This document shows positions 35,850 to 48,400 of a stretch of 64,000 nucleotides of DNA, in pieces. This stretch comes from Takakia lepidozioides. Lineage: Eukaryota; Streptophyta; Takakiopsida; Takakiales; Takakiaceae. The stretch spans positions 33,294,001-33,358,000 of the forward strand of contig CM060731.1 of assembly GCA_030704615.1 (NCBI GenBank). Direction: 5' to 3'. The notes under the pieces were generated by a model. It ran no database searches. It saw only the letters and a program-made list of their open reading frames with translations, and was not told the origin of the DNA. Both the position numbers and the translations under genes were made by a program. Each line of letters begins with the position of its first letter. The first letter of the stretch is position 1.

Positions 35850-37232
35850 ATGGCACTGCGAGGTTCATGGAGAAGGGCCTGGGCTGCCGAAGGGGGCCAC
35901 TCCTTCTCATCTGTTCGGTCTTTCTTGCTGGGGGGCAACCAGGCAATTTCAACACAGGGACTGCTTTTCATCTTAGAGTGTACAGACGGATCGAGGCCGT
36001 ATTCTTCTAGCAGGCCTCTGTGCGCACGAAATGTTGGGGCCACTGTTGGGTTAATCAAGAGAAAGAAGGAGCCTAAACTGGACAATGTGGTTGAGAGAGA
36101 GAAAAAGCTAAACATTGTAGTGCGCATCAAGGAGATGATTCTCAAGCATCCTGGGGGAGTGATGCCTCTGCGGGACTTATCAAAAATGCGCCGTCGCTTA
36201 GGCTTCTCTGCAAACAAACGCTGCATTGACTTGCTAAGCAAATTTCCTGCCGTTTTTCAAGTTTATGGGGAAAACAACAAGAAGCTTCTTCGACTTACGC
36301 CTGAAGCCGAGTCACAGCATTTGGAAGACATGGAAATCAAGCAGCAGTTGGAAGGACCCTTGGTGGAGAAGTTGCGGAAGCTGCTCATGATGTCAACGGG
36401 TAGGCGCATACTGGTGGAAAAAATTGGTTACATACGCAGGGATTTGGGCCTGCCAGAGGACTTCAAGCTGAATCTGGTGAATCAGTATCCACAATACTTT
36501 CGTATAGTCGACACTGAAGAAGGTGCTGCCCTAGAGATCACTGCGTGGGATCCAAAATTGGCTGTTAGTGCCTTTCCAACTGAAGCTCTCAAGGAGGTTC
36601 TTAGGAAACATTCAGATGGATTGGAAGGGTTTCGGGGGGTAGCTTACTTATCGCCGGAGACCACCAGCCAAGGAAGGTGGGCAGCTGTTCAAGCCGAGAA
36701 GCATGCAGTGGCTGTGATTCATGAACTGTTAAGCCTGACACTAGGGAAGAAGATACTTGTGGATCATCTCACACATTTTAGAAGAGAGTTCGGTTTTTCA
36801 CAAAGAGTCCGAGCATTGTTGATTAGGCATCCTAAATTGTTTTATGTGTCCCAGAAAGGGATCCGTGATTCTGTCTTCCTGCGAGAGGCATATATTGGTT
36901 CAGAGCTTATTGAAAAGGACCCTCAGGTATTGGTAAAGGAAAGATTGGCTGGCCTGGTGGAAGGAGTTAAGCATGCCAAGAAATGCCATCAAAGAAGTGC
37001 TGACAATACTCACAGAGGTGAGGTTGATGGGGGTGAAGACGTGGATGCAGATGAAGATGATGAAGATAGCGGTAGTGACAGGGACCTGAAGAGGGAACTT
37101 GCAGAAGGGTTCTCTGTGGAATACAGGCAAGATCACAGAGGACCAGTTGAGGAAGATGGCACAAAGATTAGTAGGTCACCAGCAGATCTTAAAGGAGAGG
37201 TTACAAGGAGCAGCAAGTGGGAACCATGGTAG
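35850..37232 (+). CDS. PORR-domain organelle RNA-binding protein
   Basis: A single uninterrupted frame encodes 460 residues. The PORR domain (plant organelle RNA recognition, formerly DUF860) spans about residues 75-350. Diagnostic phrases are LKHPGGVMPLRDLSKMRRRL, FPAVFQVYGENNKK, LVNQYPQYFRIVD, ALEITAWDPKLAVSA and IRHPKLFYVSQKGIRDSVFL. Family members such as WTF1, WTF9 and RPD1 bind group II introns or other transcripts in chloroplasts or mitochondria and promote their splicing. The N-terminus (MALRGSWRRAWAAEGGHSFS) is Arg/Ser/Ala-rich and acid-poor, fitting an organelle transit peptide. The C-terminal about 100 residues are acidic (GEDVDADEDDEDSGSDRD) and low complexity. An intron-free coding region is usual for this family. 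Which organelle and which target cannot be told from the sequence. Confidence 0.93.
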   Translation: MALRGSWRRAWAAEGGHSFSSVRSFLLGGNQAISTQGLLFILECTDGSRPYSSSRPLCARNVGATVGLIKRKKEPKLDNVVEREKKLNIVVRIKEMILKHPGGVMPLRDLSKMRRRLGFSANKRCIDLLSKFPAVFQVYGENNKKLLRLTPEAESQHLEDMEIKQQLEGPLVEKLRKLLMMSTGRRILVEKIGYIRRDLGLPEDFKLNLVNQYPQYFRIVDTEEGAALEITAWDPKLAVSAFPTEALKEVLRKHSDGLEGFRGVAYLSPETTSQGRWAAVQAEKHAVAVIHELLSLTLGKKILVDHLTHFRREFGFSQRVRALLIRHPKLFYVSQKGIRDSVFLREAYIGSELIEKDPQVLVKERLAGLVEGVKHAKKCHQRSADNTHRGEVDGGEDVDADEDDEDSGSDRDLKRELAEGFSVEYRQDHRGPVEEDGTKISRSPADLKGEVTRSSKWEPW

Positions 37233-40200
37233 GGTTTTAGTTCTTGAACAGAATGAGAAGGACATTCAAGGCAGGGAAGACAGGGATTATCAGGGTGACA
37301 GCAAGTTTAACACGCCAAGTCTCTAACATTGATGGGTAGAAAAGAGGCAAAGTCCTCAATGAGTAGAGCACATTTGGATGTGTCAGTTTGGCTGGAGGTT
37401 TTGAATACAGAGTGGGGTCTCCAGGTGCCCCAAGGGAGTTGCATCGACAGTTCCCTGCACAGACAGGGGACCTGAGGCTGGAGTAGGATACTCCAGAAAT
37501 CTTCAGCGCCAGCCTGTCCCAACTGCCCACCACAACCCCCCCCCCCCCCCACACCGCGGTTTCACCAAAGGGTTCTTCAAATTCAAAACTAGAAAGTTGG
37601 AAATTACCGGGAATGCAAGGCAAGATCAAGACTTCAAGCGAGAATTAACTCCCAATTTTGGTGCAGGGATACTGATAGATAGAGTAGTTTTGGCCTTAGG
37701 GACCAGAAGACTTGTCCATAACCATGGGTCTAAGGACTTACTGGGTTTTGTTAGCTGGTGAGAGAAGCCTTCCATAAGGGGACCCTAGTTGTCAATTGTG
37801 CTGTCCTGGTAATCCAGGCCAAAGTGACATGGGCACTTTCAATATGGCAGGAAAAAGGGCCTTGTAAACGAGACATTCTCTGCAAACGCACAACATAAAA
37901 AGGTGATAATATGTCTCATCCGTTGGTGTAGGGCTAATCCTAGCTTGTGGTGAAGTTGACTGGTACATGAATCCACTATGGACTTGTAACCTTCATTTGA
38001 TAAACATCTGCTTGATCATCAAGGAGGAAGGTGGAAAAATGCAGAGGTGCCGTTGTAAATGGTGTACATTAACTGTTTCAGATCAGCAGGAGCATATTTT
38101 GATGCAGCTGCTTAATGTCAGGGAGAGATCACACCCAAGATAAAGCCACCAGAGTGAAGCGGCCACCCTTCTCTTTACTCTTCAGTCACACTATCATTGA
38201 CTTCTACATAAAGTAAGTGAACGCTCCAAGTTTTTTGAGCTGCTTTTCTTGAGGTCTTGTCATTTGCTCTTTAGAAGAGTGGCAAATGGCATTGATAACT
38301 TGTACCTAACAAGTACAGGGAAATTTCCAGTTTCCAGTTCAGAGAGAATCTTCTGCTTTGATTTTGCATTAGGTTTTATGCAGTGCCAATGGGGTTCATC
38401 ACTACTAAAGATCTGAAGCATATTTCATTTTGGTATGCAGGTATCTGCAAAGTAAGCTTGCAGCAAAGAACCGAGAGGGCTTCTACTTTTTCAACAGCTG
38501 CTTCTTCAGAAAGCTGGCTGATTCTGACAGGAGTTTGGGTCATGGCAAAACCGCCTTTGAATGTGTGAAGAAGTAGACACGAAAAGTCAACTGATTCAAC
38601 AAAAACTACATTTTCATTCCCATCAATCAGAGGTGCATCTGCTCTTTACATATGCACCATCGTAAAACTAACATAATCCACAAAGAATGATCACTGGGGT
38701 CGATGTTGCACCTTATTCAGGTCAATAAAACCGCTGCAACTTCTAGATATCTGATGCAATGAGTCTATTAGACAATTACTTGCAATCTCAGTTGGTTTTA
38801 TATACCCTGTATGTGGCAGTTTTCCCTGGAGCCTTATTGTCATATGTCATCCTGGAAACATGAGAAGCTCAGCTGTTAATGACATGTTCACAGGCATTGA
38901 TGTTCTTCTGTGTGGTTCCTCACTTACTCACATGATTATAAGCCTCTTGCTTGAAGAGTTTCTCATGGAACTCATGAAAGCCATCTGTGGATGGAAGTTT
39001 GAAGGCTCAGTTTGCTAAAGAGGTGTGCTGAGCCAAGGATCCCTTGGTTTTAATGATCTACAATGTTATACTAAACCCACAACTCAACTTGCACAGGGAA
39101 GTAAATGCAACGAACAGTCAAAATGCCCAATAGCAACTTATTACACTGCGTACTCTACTAAGAGCAAATGCTCTTTACTCCCTTTGCATTGTTGGCATCT
39201 TACCATGATGCTCTGCAAGCTGAGGGTCTCACAAATGAGGTGCTCATTTTATCTTAGTTGTTTCAGCCATTCTGAAAGTTATCCCTCTCACCCAAGTTTA
39301 AAATGGACAAACCCAGCTGCCGGCACAATTCTGTGAGGATCTTGACATACTCCCTAAATCAACAGAAAGGATATCAGTGCACAAATTAGTGCCACAGCAA
39401 CTCCTGCACAAGCACAAAATAAGTACAAGTTAGAAAACCCACTGAAATTTTACCAAAACACAGCTACTGCTGGCAAAGGACAAATAAAGATTGTATAAAA
39501 GTTACTCTGGTCTAGAAAAGCACTTGGAAGAATTAGGATGTGTCAGGCTAGCATTAGAACCTGATGTCAGTTCGACAGCATCCCTTGGCTGATCACAGCA
39601 TCACAACTGCTGTATGGAGCTTCTTGGAAATTTTTGTGTGTCCTGCAATAAGTGAATGATTTCAACTTTTAAGTACAAAATAAGCAAACAACAATCTGAG
39701 GATTTTGGCAGGTAATGGTAGGGGACAGAATGCAGTGCCAGCTGAAAGGGCCTGCGATGAAGGTCCAGCACACAGCCACTGAGGTGAATCCTCAACTTTG
39801 CTACTCAGTAATACTCAATAGCTTGACTTGGAGTACAGAATGCTAAACGGGGTTGGTAACCGTAGCAAAAGCCATAGCTGGTGCAAGAGCTCCGTGAAGA
39901 AGAAGTGTCTGGCATATATTTACACACAAGCTCATGTACAAGCCTTTTTGCAGACAAACACCTGCTTGGTGATGCAGGCAAAAGACAGACCGAGTTAAGC
40001 TACGTTGAATTTTGACAATACTCACCTATACAAAGAGATTTAACACTAAATCTGCAACCACAGCGACATAAATTCAACTAAGATTAAAAGACTTGCAAAT
40101 GGCTGCTAAGACTGCCTTTGTCCAAAGCAGCATGACAAAACAGTGATTGACAAGAGTGGCCTGATTACACTTTCTCATGTAACCCTGAAGCATTGGCCTT

Positions 40201-40540
40201 GCTAGTCTACCTCAAAGGGTTTGACAGAGCTTGAGTTTCTAGCTTTATACTGCATTGGTGCCCTTATACAGGGCAGCTCGTGTGTTAGAGCCTTGTAAGA
40301 GAAAAAAAAATAGAAGGACAGTCTTCCCTGACGGAAAAGGAATGAGGTATAATTCTTTTTTCTGAGCCCATGCTAAGTAGAGCCCTTTAAGGTCGCTTCA
40401 GTTCTCAATAAATCAGGTGGTATTCTACGCTAAGAACTGATTTTCAAATTGCAACCTGCATCAATTGGGAAGGATCTTTCACCGATTTTGTCTTCCCAAA
40501 AGACTGACAGTATATGTAACCACACTTGCTGCTGAACATC
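37233..40540. other. PORR 3' flank and spacer without recognised genes
   Basis: The stretch begins with the PORR 3' UTR. A run of 14 Cs occurs near 37537-37550. No frame longer than about 100 codons looks coding on either strand, and no repeat family from elsewhere in the window was recognised. Confidence 0.35.
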
Positions 40541-41151
40541 CTACCAAACTTTGCCATGCAGCTGAGAGCACAGATACTCCTCAACATAAGCCAATGCAAA
40601 TTTGAATGAAGATGAACGTGAGTATGCCCAAAGTGCCCTGATACCAGGGCCACCTGGAAAAACAAATCTTACCTCGAATTCAGCTCCAGGAAACCGTGCG
40701 GGAAAGTGGGTGGTGAAGAACTCTTCTGCAATCTTCTCGGCATTGCGGTGTACAACAAGCATCCACCACTGGTACCTTTTGGTGGCTAACCGATTCACAT
40801 CCAGCACCTCCTGCCAACCCTTGGTTTTTCTCTGTTTAGCCAGCAGATTTTCCTCGACCTCTTCTCTCCATGACTCTTTTGACTCTTTCAGCACTTCCTG
40901 CCGTTGATTTCATAGCTTCCGTCTATCTTTCGGGCTCAGTTGCTCAGTAATCTCTGCCAAACGTATAGACTGTGTGACAAAAATTAAGCTCAGTATATCC
41001 TCGTTTGCGGCGAACTCCTTAGGGAGAAAATTTTGGAAGGAGTGTTTGGAGATGAAATTCCCCTTCCACGTCTTACTTGGATCACAGTGGAGATCAAATG
41101 GGACATCCGTTGTTCAACCTGATTCAACTGTTGCATTAGACGGCCCTCCAT
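40541..41151 (-). pseudogene. Small two-exon gene of unknown function with an in-frame TGA
   Basis: Exon 1 (41151-41077, starting MEGRLMQQLNQVEQRM) ends in a good GTAAG donor. Exon 2 begins after ACACAG at 40969 and stays in the same frame to 40541. It reads AEITEQLSPKDRRKL, then a TGA at 40912-40910, then 122 more codons including RYQWWMLVVHRNAEKIAEEF and FFTTHFPARFPGAEFEVRF. Without the stop it would be a hydrophilic, partly coiled-coil protein of about 167 residues. Reading does not reveal the family. A GTAAGA donor after GAEFE (40673) could shorten exon 2. The TGA could be a point mutation of TGG, a sequencing error, or a sign that translation starts downstream. Confidence 0.5.
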
Positions 41152-41682
41152 CGTAACGCTCACGCTGAGGGAATTCGTGCAGCTCCCTGCAGACTACAAA
41201 GAAACGGGAAGGCTACACAGAACTACTAAGACAAGAATAACAGCTACAGTGGCTCCCGCTTGCGACCCTCTTGCGACCCTCGAAGGGGAGGAGGAGGGTT
41301 GAGACTTGAGACTTGATCTTAATTTTTTCAGAAATATAAAACTTTAGGTGTTTCCCTTTAAAAAAACAAACGAAAAAAAAACTTAATCCCTCTAATAATC
41401 CCAATCGAATATTTGAGCGTGCCACGTCGCCAGTCCTTTAGAGGTTAAATTAAATAATAATAAAGCTAAATTACAAAATTAAAAAAACCTTCCTGCCCGT
41501 GGCAATCGAACGAAGCGTAGAGCTGCCTTGAGAGGTAGCTATTGTAGGAGAGCTACAAGGATGGTGTATGCATGCAAGCTCACTGCTTTGGATCTTGCCT
41601 TCCTACCTTTCGCTATTCACTCAATTCCTCTTGTGCATGTGGTGCTTTTTGTGCGACATTGGTGTTTCGGGGTGTGAAGGTG

Positions 41683-42843
41683 TAGGGAATTCCAAAAAGG
41701 CCTTGATGTGCAATGCATCGCAATTCACTTGATCACCCCTTAAAAGTGCGCAATTCAATTGAACTAACCCTAATTTGCAATTGTAATCTATAATTTTTAA
41801 CTTAATTCTATATATAATATATATATGTATATATTTAAATTATACATATATACATACACAGGTATAAGCTAAAAATACATGTTGCCCGTCTATTCTTGCT
41901 GTCCGTTTGTCAATCCTTTGCCCGTGGTAAGGCTTGAGCCCAAGATAAGTGGCGAGAGAGGGAGAGAGAGAGAGAGGAAGTCATGAAGTGCTTGTAAAAG
42001 CGGGATTGTCTCTCTTTGTGGATGTTGGTGCCAATATATGGCTATGTACATATACCAAACATGATACCAATGTAAGAGTATCATCGTGTAAGAGTTTGAT
42101 ATATAGAACACACATCCCAACTTCAACATGATACCTTTGTAAGGGTATCGAAATTTTTGATAATTCTCAAGATGAACATATTTTTTGTTTTCTTTGTCCT
42201 GGGCCAGATACTAGTGTTAGGGGACTACATGGTGATGCAGGGGAAGCCTTTCATCAACTGTCAGGTTTGATTTTGTCTGTTTTTTTCGGAGCCAGCCATG
42301 TTTCTTTTGCCAGTGAATCACAGGAAGCTGCTGATCTGTCTCCGTCTCTGGCTCTCCCTTTCTCGCTGAGGTTGAGGGTGGCTTCACAACTCCACAATTT
42401 CCTCAAGGGCACAAGAAAGAGGGCCAGCAAGAATAGACGGGCAACATGTATTTTTAGCTTATACTCTTATATGTGTATAAATATAATTTGAATATATACA
42501 TGTACATATATATTATATATATTATATTAAAAATAAGTTAAAAAATTATAGATTACAATTCAATTGAATTGTAGTCAGCAATTCAATTGAATTGCCAACT
42601 AGCGATTCAATTGAATCGCGAATTGGCAATTCAATTGAATTGCTGACTACAATTCAATTCAATTGTTGACTGCAATTCAATTGAATTACGAGTTGACAAT
42701 TCAATTGATTGCCAATTCGCAATTCAATTGAATCGTGTGCCGACAATTCAATTGAATTGCAAATTAGGGTTATTGCGCACTTTTAGGGGGTGATCAAGTG
42801 AATTGTGATGCATTTCACATCAAGGCCTTTTTGGAATTCCCTA
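41683..42843. mobile_element. Foldback DNA element, copy 1
   Basis: The element starts TAGGGAATTCC and ends GGAATTCCCTA. Its arms are long imperfect inverted repeats (for example AATACATGTTGCCCGTCTAT near 41874 and its complement near 42440), with AT-rich ATATAT stretches in both arms. The right arm (42547-42770) is packed with copies of the 16-bp palindrome CAATTCAATTGAATTG and close variants. The centre (41930-42430) is single-copy sequence with a (GA)n run and no transposase. The flanks carry GAAGGTG on both sides. Confidence 0.8.
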
Positions 42844-42850
42844 GAAGGTG

Positions 42851-43984
42851 TAGGGAATTCCAAAAAGGCCTTGATGTGAATGCATTGCAATTCACTTGAT
42901 CACCCCCCTAAAAGTGCGCAATTCAATTGAATTGCTAAAACTACCTTGAAAACAACCCTAATTTGCAATTCAATTGAATTGTGAATTTGCAAATCAATTG
43001 AATTGCTGACTACAATTCAATTGAATTGTAATCTACAATTTTTAACTTATTTCTGTATATATTATATATATGTACATATTTAAATTATACATATATGCAT
43101 ACAAAAGTATAAGCTAAAAATACATGTTGCCCATCTATTCTTGCTGTCCGTCTGTCAATCCTTTGCCCGTGGTAAGGCTGGAGCCCGAGATAAGCCTAAG
43201 GGAGAGCGAGAGAGGGAGAGAGAGAGAGAGGAAGTCATGAAGCGCTTGTAAAAGCGGGACTGTCCCTCTTTGTGGATGTTGGTGCCAATATATGGCTATG
43301 TACATATACCAAACATGATACCAATGTAAGAGTTTGATATATTAAACTTATATGAAACACACATCCCGACTTCAACTTTGTAAGCGTATCGAAACAACAT
43401 TATTTTTGATAATTCTCAAGATGAACATATCATTTGTTTTCTTTGTCCTGGGCCAGATACTAGTGTTAGGGGACTACATGATGATGCAGGGCAAGTCTTT
43501 TATCAATTGTCAGGTTTGATTTTGTCTTTCAGAGCTAGCCATGCTTCTTTTGCCAGTGAATCACATGAAGCTACTGATCTCTCTCCCTCTTTGGCTCTCC
43601 CTTTCTCGTTGAGGCTGGCGTCATAACTCTGGCTTCACAACTACACAATTTCCTCAAGGGCACAAGAAAGAGGGGCAGCAAGAATAGACGGGCAACATGT
43701 ATTTTTAGCTTATACTCTTATATGTGTATAAATATAATTTGAATATATACATATACATTTATATTATATATTATATATAGAAATAAGTTAAAAAATTATA
43801 GATTACAATTCAATTGAATTGTAGTCAGCAATTCAATTGGTTTGCAAATTCACAATTCAATTGAATTGCCAATTCACAATTCAATTGAATCTTGTGCCGA
43901 CAATTCAATTGAATTGCGCACTTTTAGGGGGGTGATCAAGTGAATTGCAATGCATTTCACATCAAGGCCTTTTGGAATTCCCTA
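42851..43984. mobile_element. Foldback DNA element, copy 2, directly adjacent to copy 1
   Basis: It has the same ends, arms and centre as copy 1 and the same orientation, separated from it only by GAAGGTG (42844-42850). The palindromes CAATTCAATTGAATTG lie at 42917-43040 (left arm) and 43803-43915 (right arm) and differ in number from copy 1. A third GAAGGTG follows at 43985-43991. The element is non-autonomous and the superfamily is not assigned. Confidence 0.8.
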
Positions 43985-43991
43985 GAAGGTG

Positions 43992-45435
43992 ATCTAGTTC
44001 AATCGGGGTGGAGTCGCACCCTTTGTAGGCCGTTTCTCAGCTTGTGTCGAAGGGCCAGGGGACCTCTAGAAGACTGGTACCGGTAAATGATGTGTTATCT
44101 TCGATAATTGACAGGTTTTTGTGACCTTGAACGGGAACGTAAGACCTGAAACACCGCCAGGGTTTCCGTTACTCAGAGCCATGGTTTTCAGCAAATCGTG
44201 GGGGCAGGAGAAGAGGCAAGGGCGTGATTGCTCAGACAAGTTGGACACGTCCGTGTTTGATTTCAGCGAAGAGGAGGAAGAGGTCTTGCCCCTCCATTCA
44301 GAATTCCAGGAGCATTTTTAGGCCCTACTGTGAGTCTACCTTTGCCTTGAGGGATCTCTATTTACATAGCCGAAATTGTTTGTGCACTCATGCCTTAACA
44401 TTACCCGATGCATGCTTTGGAATTTGACACTTGAAACTATAGCAAGGCTTGTCACTTACAAGAAGTCTGTCTAACTTGACACATTTCAATCAGAGGAAGA
44501 ATTGTCATCTGCACTCGCATACTCCAGTCGGCAACGTGACAGAATGAAGATCGGGTATTCAGAGAGCTGAGCCTTCTCTCAACGTATTCCCGTGATTTAC
44601 ATTTCATACAATGCGCCAGCTCTCTGGAAATTTGCAGTTGTGAATTGCTTTCTTTAGAAATTGAAGAAAATTGAAAACTGATGTGTGTTATCTGCTTTTC
44701 ATTTGGAGATAGCGCCAGATGCAGAGTTTCAAGATGTTCATTTTCGGATTGTGTGATGCTGTTGATCCTTTGATCTTCTCCTCCTCTTACACTACTTTTG
44801 TTAGCTACTTGATGTAATGCTTCTTATACAAGGCATGTGCGGGTCTAATCAGCAGAGGTACATGGTTAATTCCATTGGCAAGCACACTCCAATTGTCATC
44901 ACTGCTTCCCCCGCAAAGCTTGGAGATCAGTATGTTCAGTCACCATGTCTGACATTCTCTGTGCAGTGCATTGAGGTGAAAACAGGAAAGGGCTGTGCAA
45001 ACGGCCTTCTCCGCCCTTGAGGAAGTTTCTTAATTCAAGTCTTTCTACAAAGACTACAGACATGATAAAAAAAGGAAACAGTACCATCTTGAGTGTGCGA
45101 GAAGCTTATGAGTGACACCCTGGCATTGTGGTGCTATGGCAGCTTACACGGAATTGGTTCAAACTTCAAACCATCAGATGCCTCAAGAAAGCGTCTCTTT
45201 ATCCTAAGCCTTATTTGTAAACTACATTGTGAGTTTACATCAATCGGGACTGCTGACGAGTTGCGAAGTCCACTGTCAACCGGCAGGCTTAATATTTGCA
45301 TCTCACCTGACTCCCACTCCATTGCATCTGATTTTCTGTTGCCTTCAAGAAATGGGGGACTGGTGTGCCAAAATAATCCTATTGACGGAACACCTATGGG
45401 ATTTGAGACACTGGTCACAGCTGGACGTTTTTTAG
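43992..45435. other. Spacer downstream of RNASEH2A, with one coding-like open frame
   Basis: A + frame at 44121-44321 contains MVFSKSWGQEKRQGRDCSDK and then DTSVFDFSEEEEEV, which looks coding (charged, acidic run) but has no partner exons I can identify. A short LINE-like phrase (AGAGGTACATGGTTAATTCC) occurs near 44860. The remainder is probably the RNASEH2A 3' flank. Confidence 0.3.
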
Positions 45436-48400
45436 TTAGAGGCGAGTGGTAACTTGCTGCAGTTGTCGTGATTGGAAGTAAGAATGTCTGCGTGCTGCAC
45501 AAGATTCAGTTTCCACAAACCTGGACTTGCGTTTCTCAGTTTCGTCTTCATCATCTGCATCTTCCCTACAGTCCATATTAACATGCTAAATTCAATGGGG
45601 GCTTCAATGATCAGCAAAACAGAACTTTGATAGAATACTCTAACGTGAGTTGCAGCTATCAGATTTTCACTTCCAAAGCTCCACACAACGAATATTATGA
45701 TTTGTGGTTCCATTGCAGTATGCGATTAGAGGGCAAGACAGAGTCCACTTAAGGGCCTACAGATAGACCAGACACAGCCAAGGCTAGTTAGGGAAAGGCT
45801 GAAGCTCACCAATAGACATCAACCCCCCCAGCAGCAAAGAAAGGCTTGCAAGTAGCCCAGCTGAAGCGCACCAGCGATGGGAACCCAAAAACAGGGTCCA
45901 CGTGTTGTTGCAGCCAAGACTTAGTTTCAGGATCTGAAGCACATGGGGTTGACTGGTTAGAGCAGGAAAATACCCCATAAGTTACTCTAATCAATTTCAA
46001 ACTATTGACAGATCCAGTAATTCTAGCTGCAACCGAAAAGTCACATACTTCTCAATTGTGAGCCTAAGGTCTCACTTAAGTATCCCAAGATGATGGCTCC
46101 AATGCAATGAGAGATGCATACTTTAACAAATGTCATAAGCTTGTCGTAAGTCAACCCTCCTGTCACTCTGATACCAGCTGCCTCCCAGTTGCATGGCTGA
46201 GTTGTAGCTGATATCAAGCTGCAGGATAACTAGCATACTTTCGATCATCTGATTTGAGGTGTACCAAATGTTATTATGCTTTTATACTACCAGCTCTAGT
46301 CAGTGGTGAAAGCACAGGAAGATTAAGAGAATGGGATGAACCTGCAGGATAACCAGACCCAAAGTTTCTATCAATCTTCTTGCCAGTCTCATCCATGATC
46401 CAATCTCGCAGTGATCTATCTCTTGTCACCTGTTCGAGAAGACAGGATCAATTAGTAATGCTCCCTTACCTCTCTCTTGTTCATATGTTCATAGATGACC
46501 TTTCTCAAGTGCTGAAGGGTACCAGAATCAGCACAGCTTTTTGTACTGGGCAATCTTTATAACTATTAGCAGCTATAAAACACTGGACCATAGATGTACA
46601 TTTACCTTAGCAACAATACTAGCTGCGCTGACAATCGGAAAGAGGCTGTCTGCTTTCTTGGACACTGTGAATGTGATCCCAGGGAAGCGCTCCATCAGGG
46701 AGGCCTGATACTTTCCTGCGTCTCCAACTGTGTCCACATATACCTGTCCTCAATTCGTCAATATTGACGGGGCTCAATCATCTGGAGACGTGCTTCTAAA
46801 ATTTCCAAAGAAGAATCTATTATAAATCCCAACTCCTCATGGCTATGTCCACAAATTCGAGCCACAACAGCATTATACAACTTCCTAAATATGGCCTATG
46901 GAGATGATCATCAGTATTGCACACGTGATTTTTGCAACATGTGACAATGGATAGTTCTCCATTGAGAACAGATTATCATAAGAACCGATATTCTTTCAAT
47001 TACATGCTCACCCATCACCAGCCCTGCATATCAAATAATGAGGAAGACTTACCTCACGCAGAGAAATGCCCAACTTCAAAGTGCTTTGGATCAAGCCCAT
47101 TGCAGATTCAAAGGAAATCGTATTGAGACTCCTCCTTTCCCTGGAAGAATAATCCAATACCAGTAGTCCAGAATTACATTCAAGCAAAGAAAAGATATAT
47201 AGGAGATTTGAGTTTCACAACCAAATTTCCTGCAGAGGTTCTGGCTTTGTGACTTCCCACTTGAATGCATTGCCAATGTGCTGTGCTTCATTGTAGGGGC
47301 TGCCAGTACGAATTGCTAGTCACACTTTTGACACTGGCACTCAGAGAGAGACACTCAGGCCCATGTGAGCTGTGAAGAATTGCAGTAAAGTTCGAAAGAA
47401 ATATTAAGAACAAAGGCATTACAGTGTCCCTTGAGATGCACAGATTCTGTTAGATACAAGCGAAAGCCAGAGTTGCGTCTGCAACACAAAAAGTCCTCAT
47501 GAAGGTCTGTGCATCGACAAACCTCCTCAACATTTGTGCAGAGAGGGCCCTAGGATCAATCACATCAACTGCCCATCCCATACAGTTGTCTGCAAGAATG
47601 CTCTCATAAAGCTCCTCCCGTTTGGCCTCTCTCAATACCTTCGAATCTGTCCCAAAACCAAACGTGCAATGAATGGCATGATAGAAAACTGGCAAACTCC
47701 ATGCTGTTTGCACTGACTTCCCTACAGAATGGAGAGTCCAGATATTACAGTTTTCACAGTGATCTCGTAAAGATGGTTTGAACTTCCTCATTTATCCTCA
47801 ACGGTTTCAAGAAGAATTGACCATCGATGATTGCTTCTGTGATATGAGAAGCAATGAAATTAAAGCGTGAACCCCTTAGGCAACTTTTCCCAGATTGACA
47901 GGACTGGGGAGGTGTTATAATCAGGCCACATTCATGGCTGATCTGACCAGAGTTAGCTGTATTTTTGCAACTGACATGCATTTGCAATAGCACAAGCATG
48001 GCCTAGCATACCTTGTCAAGTTTATTGGCGTTCATTGAACACCATTATTGTGCGTATACATGAGACATTGAAATAACAAAAACTCTTTGTTACCAAATTT
48101 CTTTATTTTGCTAGGCTAGAAGAGAGGGAGCCAAGAATAAATAGTTCTAGGAAAGCGCACAGTAGCAATCTATTTGTCCTCATCCGATTTGATAGTACTA
48201 TGAAGAACAGTCAAGATCATCTGATCAAGCATATCTGCGAATTGCTAATGTCTCAATACTCGAGAACGTTACTACAGGGCGCCAGGGATGATAGAGCACC
48301 GGCAAACTGCATTGTAGAGATGCGCACTTTCTGATCGAGAGGACAAAACACACATCCGTACACCATAGGCCCTGCCATTCCAACGTTCCCACCACGTCTT

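Noticed and set aside
42267-42491. Protein-coding frame in the foldback element
   Set aside because: It is short, not conserved in the second copy because of small indels, and resembles no transposase.
41930-43250. CRISPR-like regular repeats (CAATTCAATTGAATTG units)
   Set aside because: Units are palindromic, irregularly spaced, have no unique spacers, and lie in the arms of a plant transposable element.
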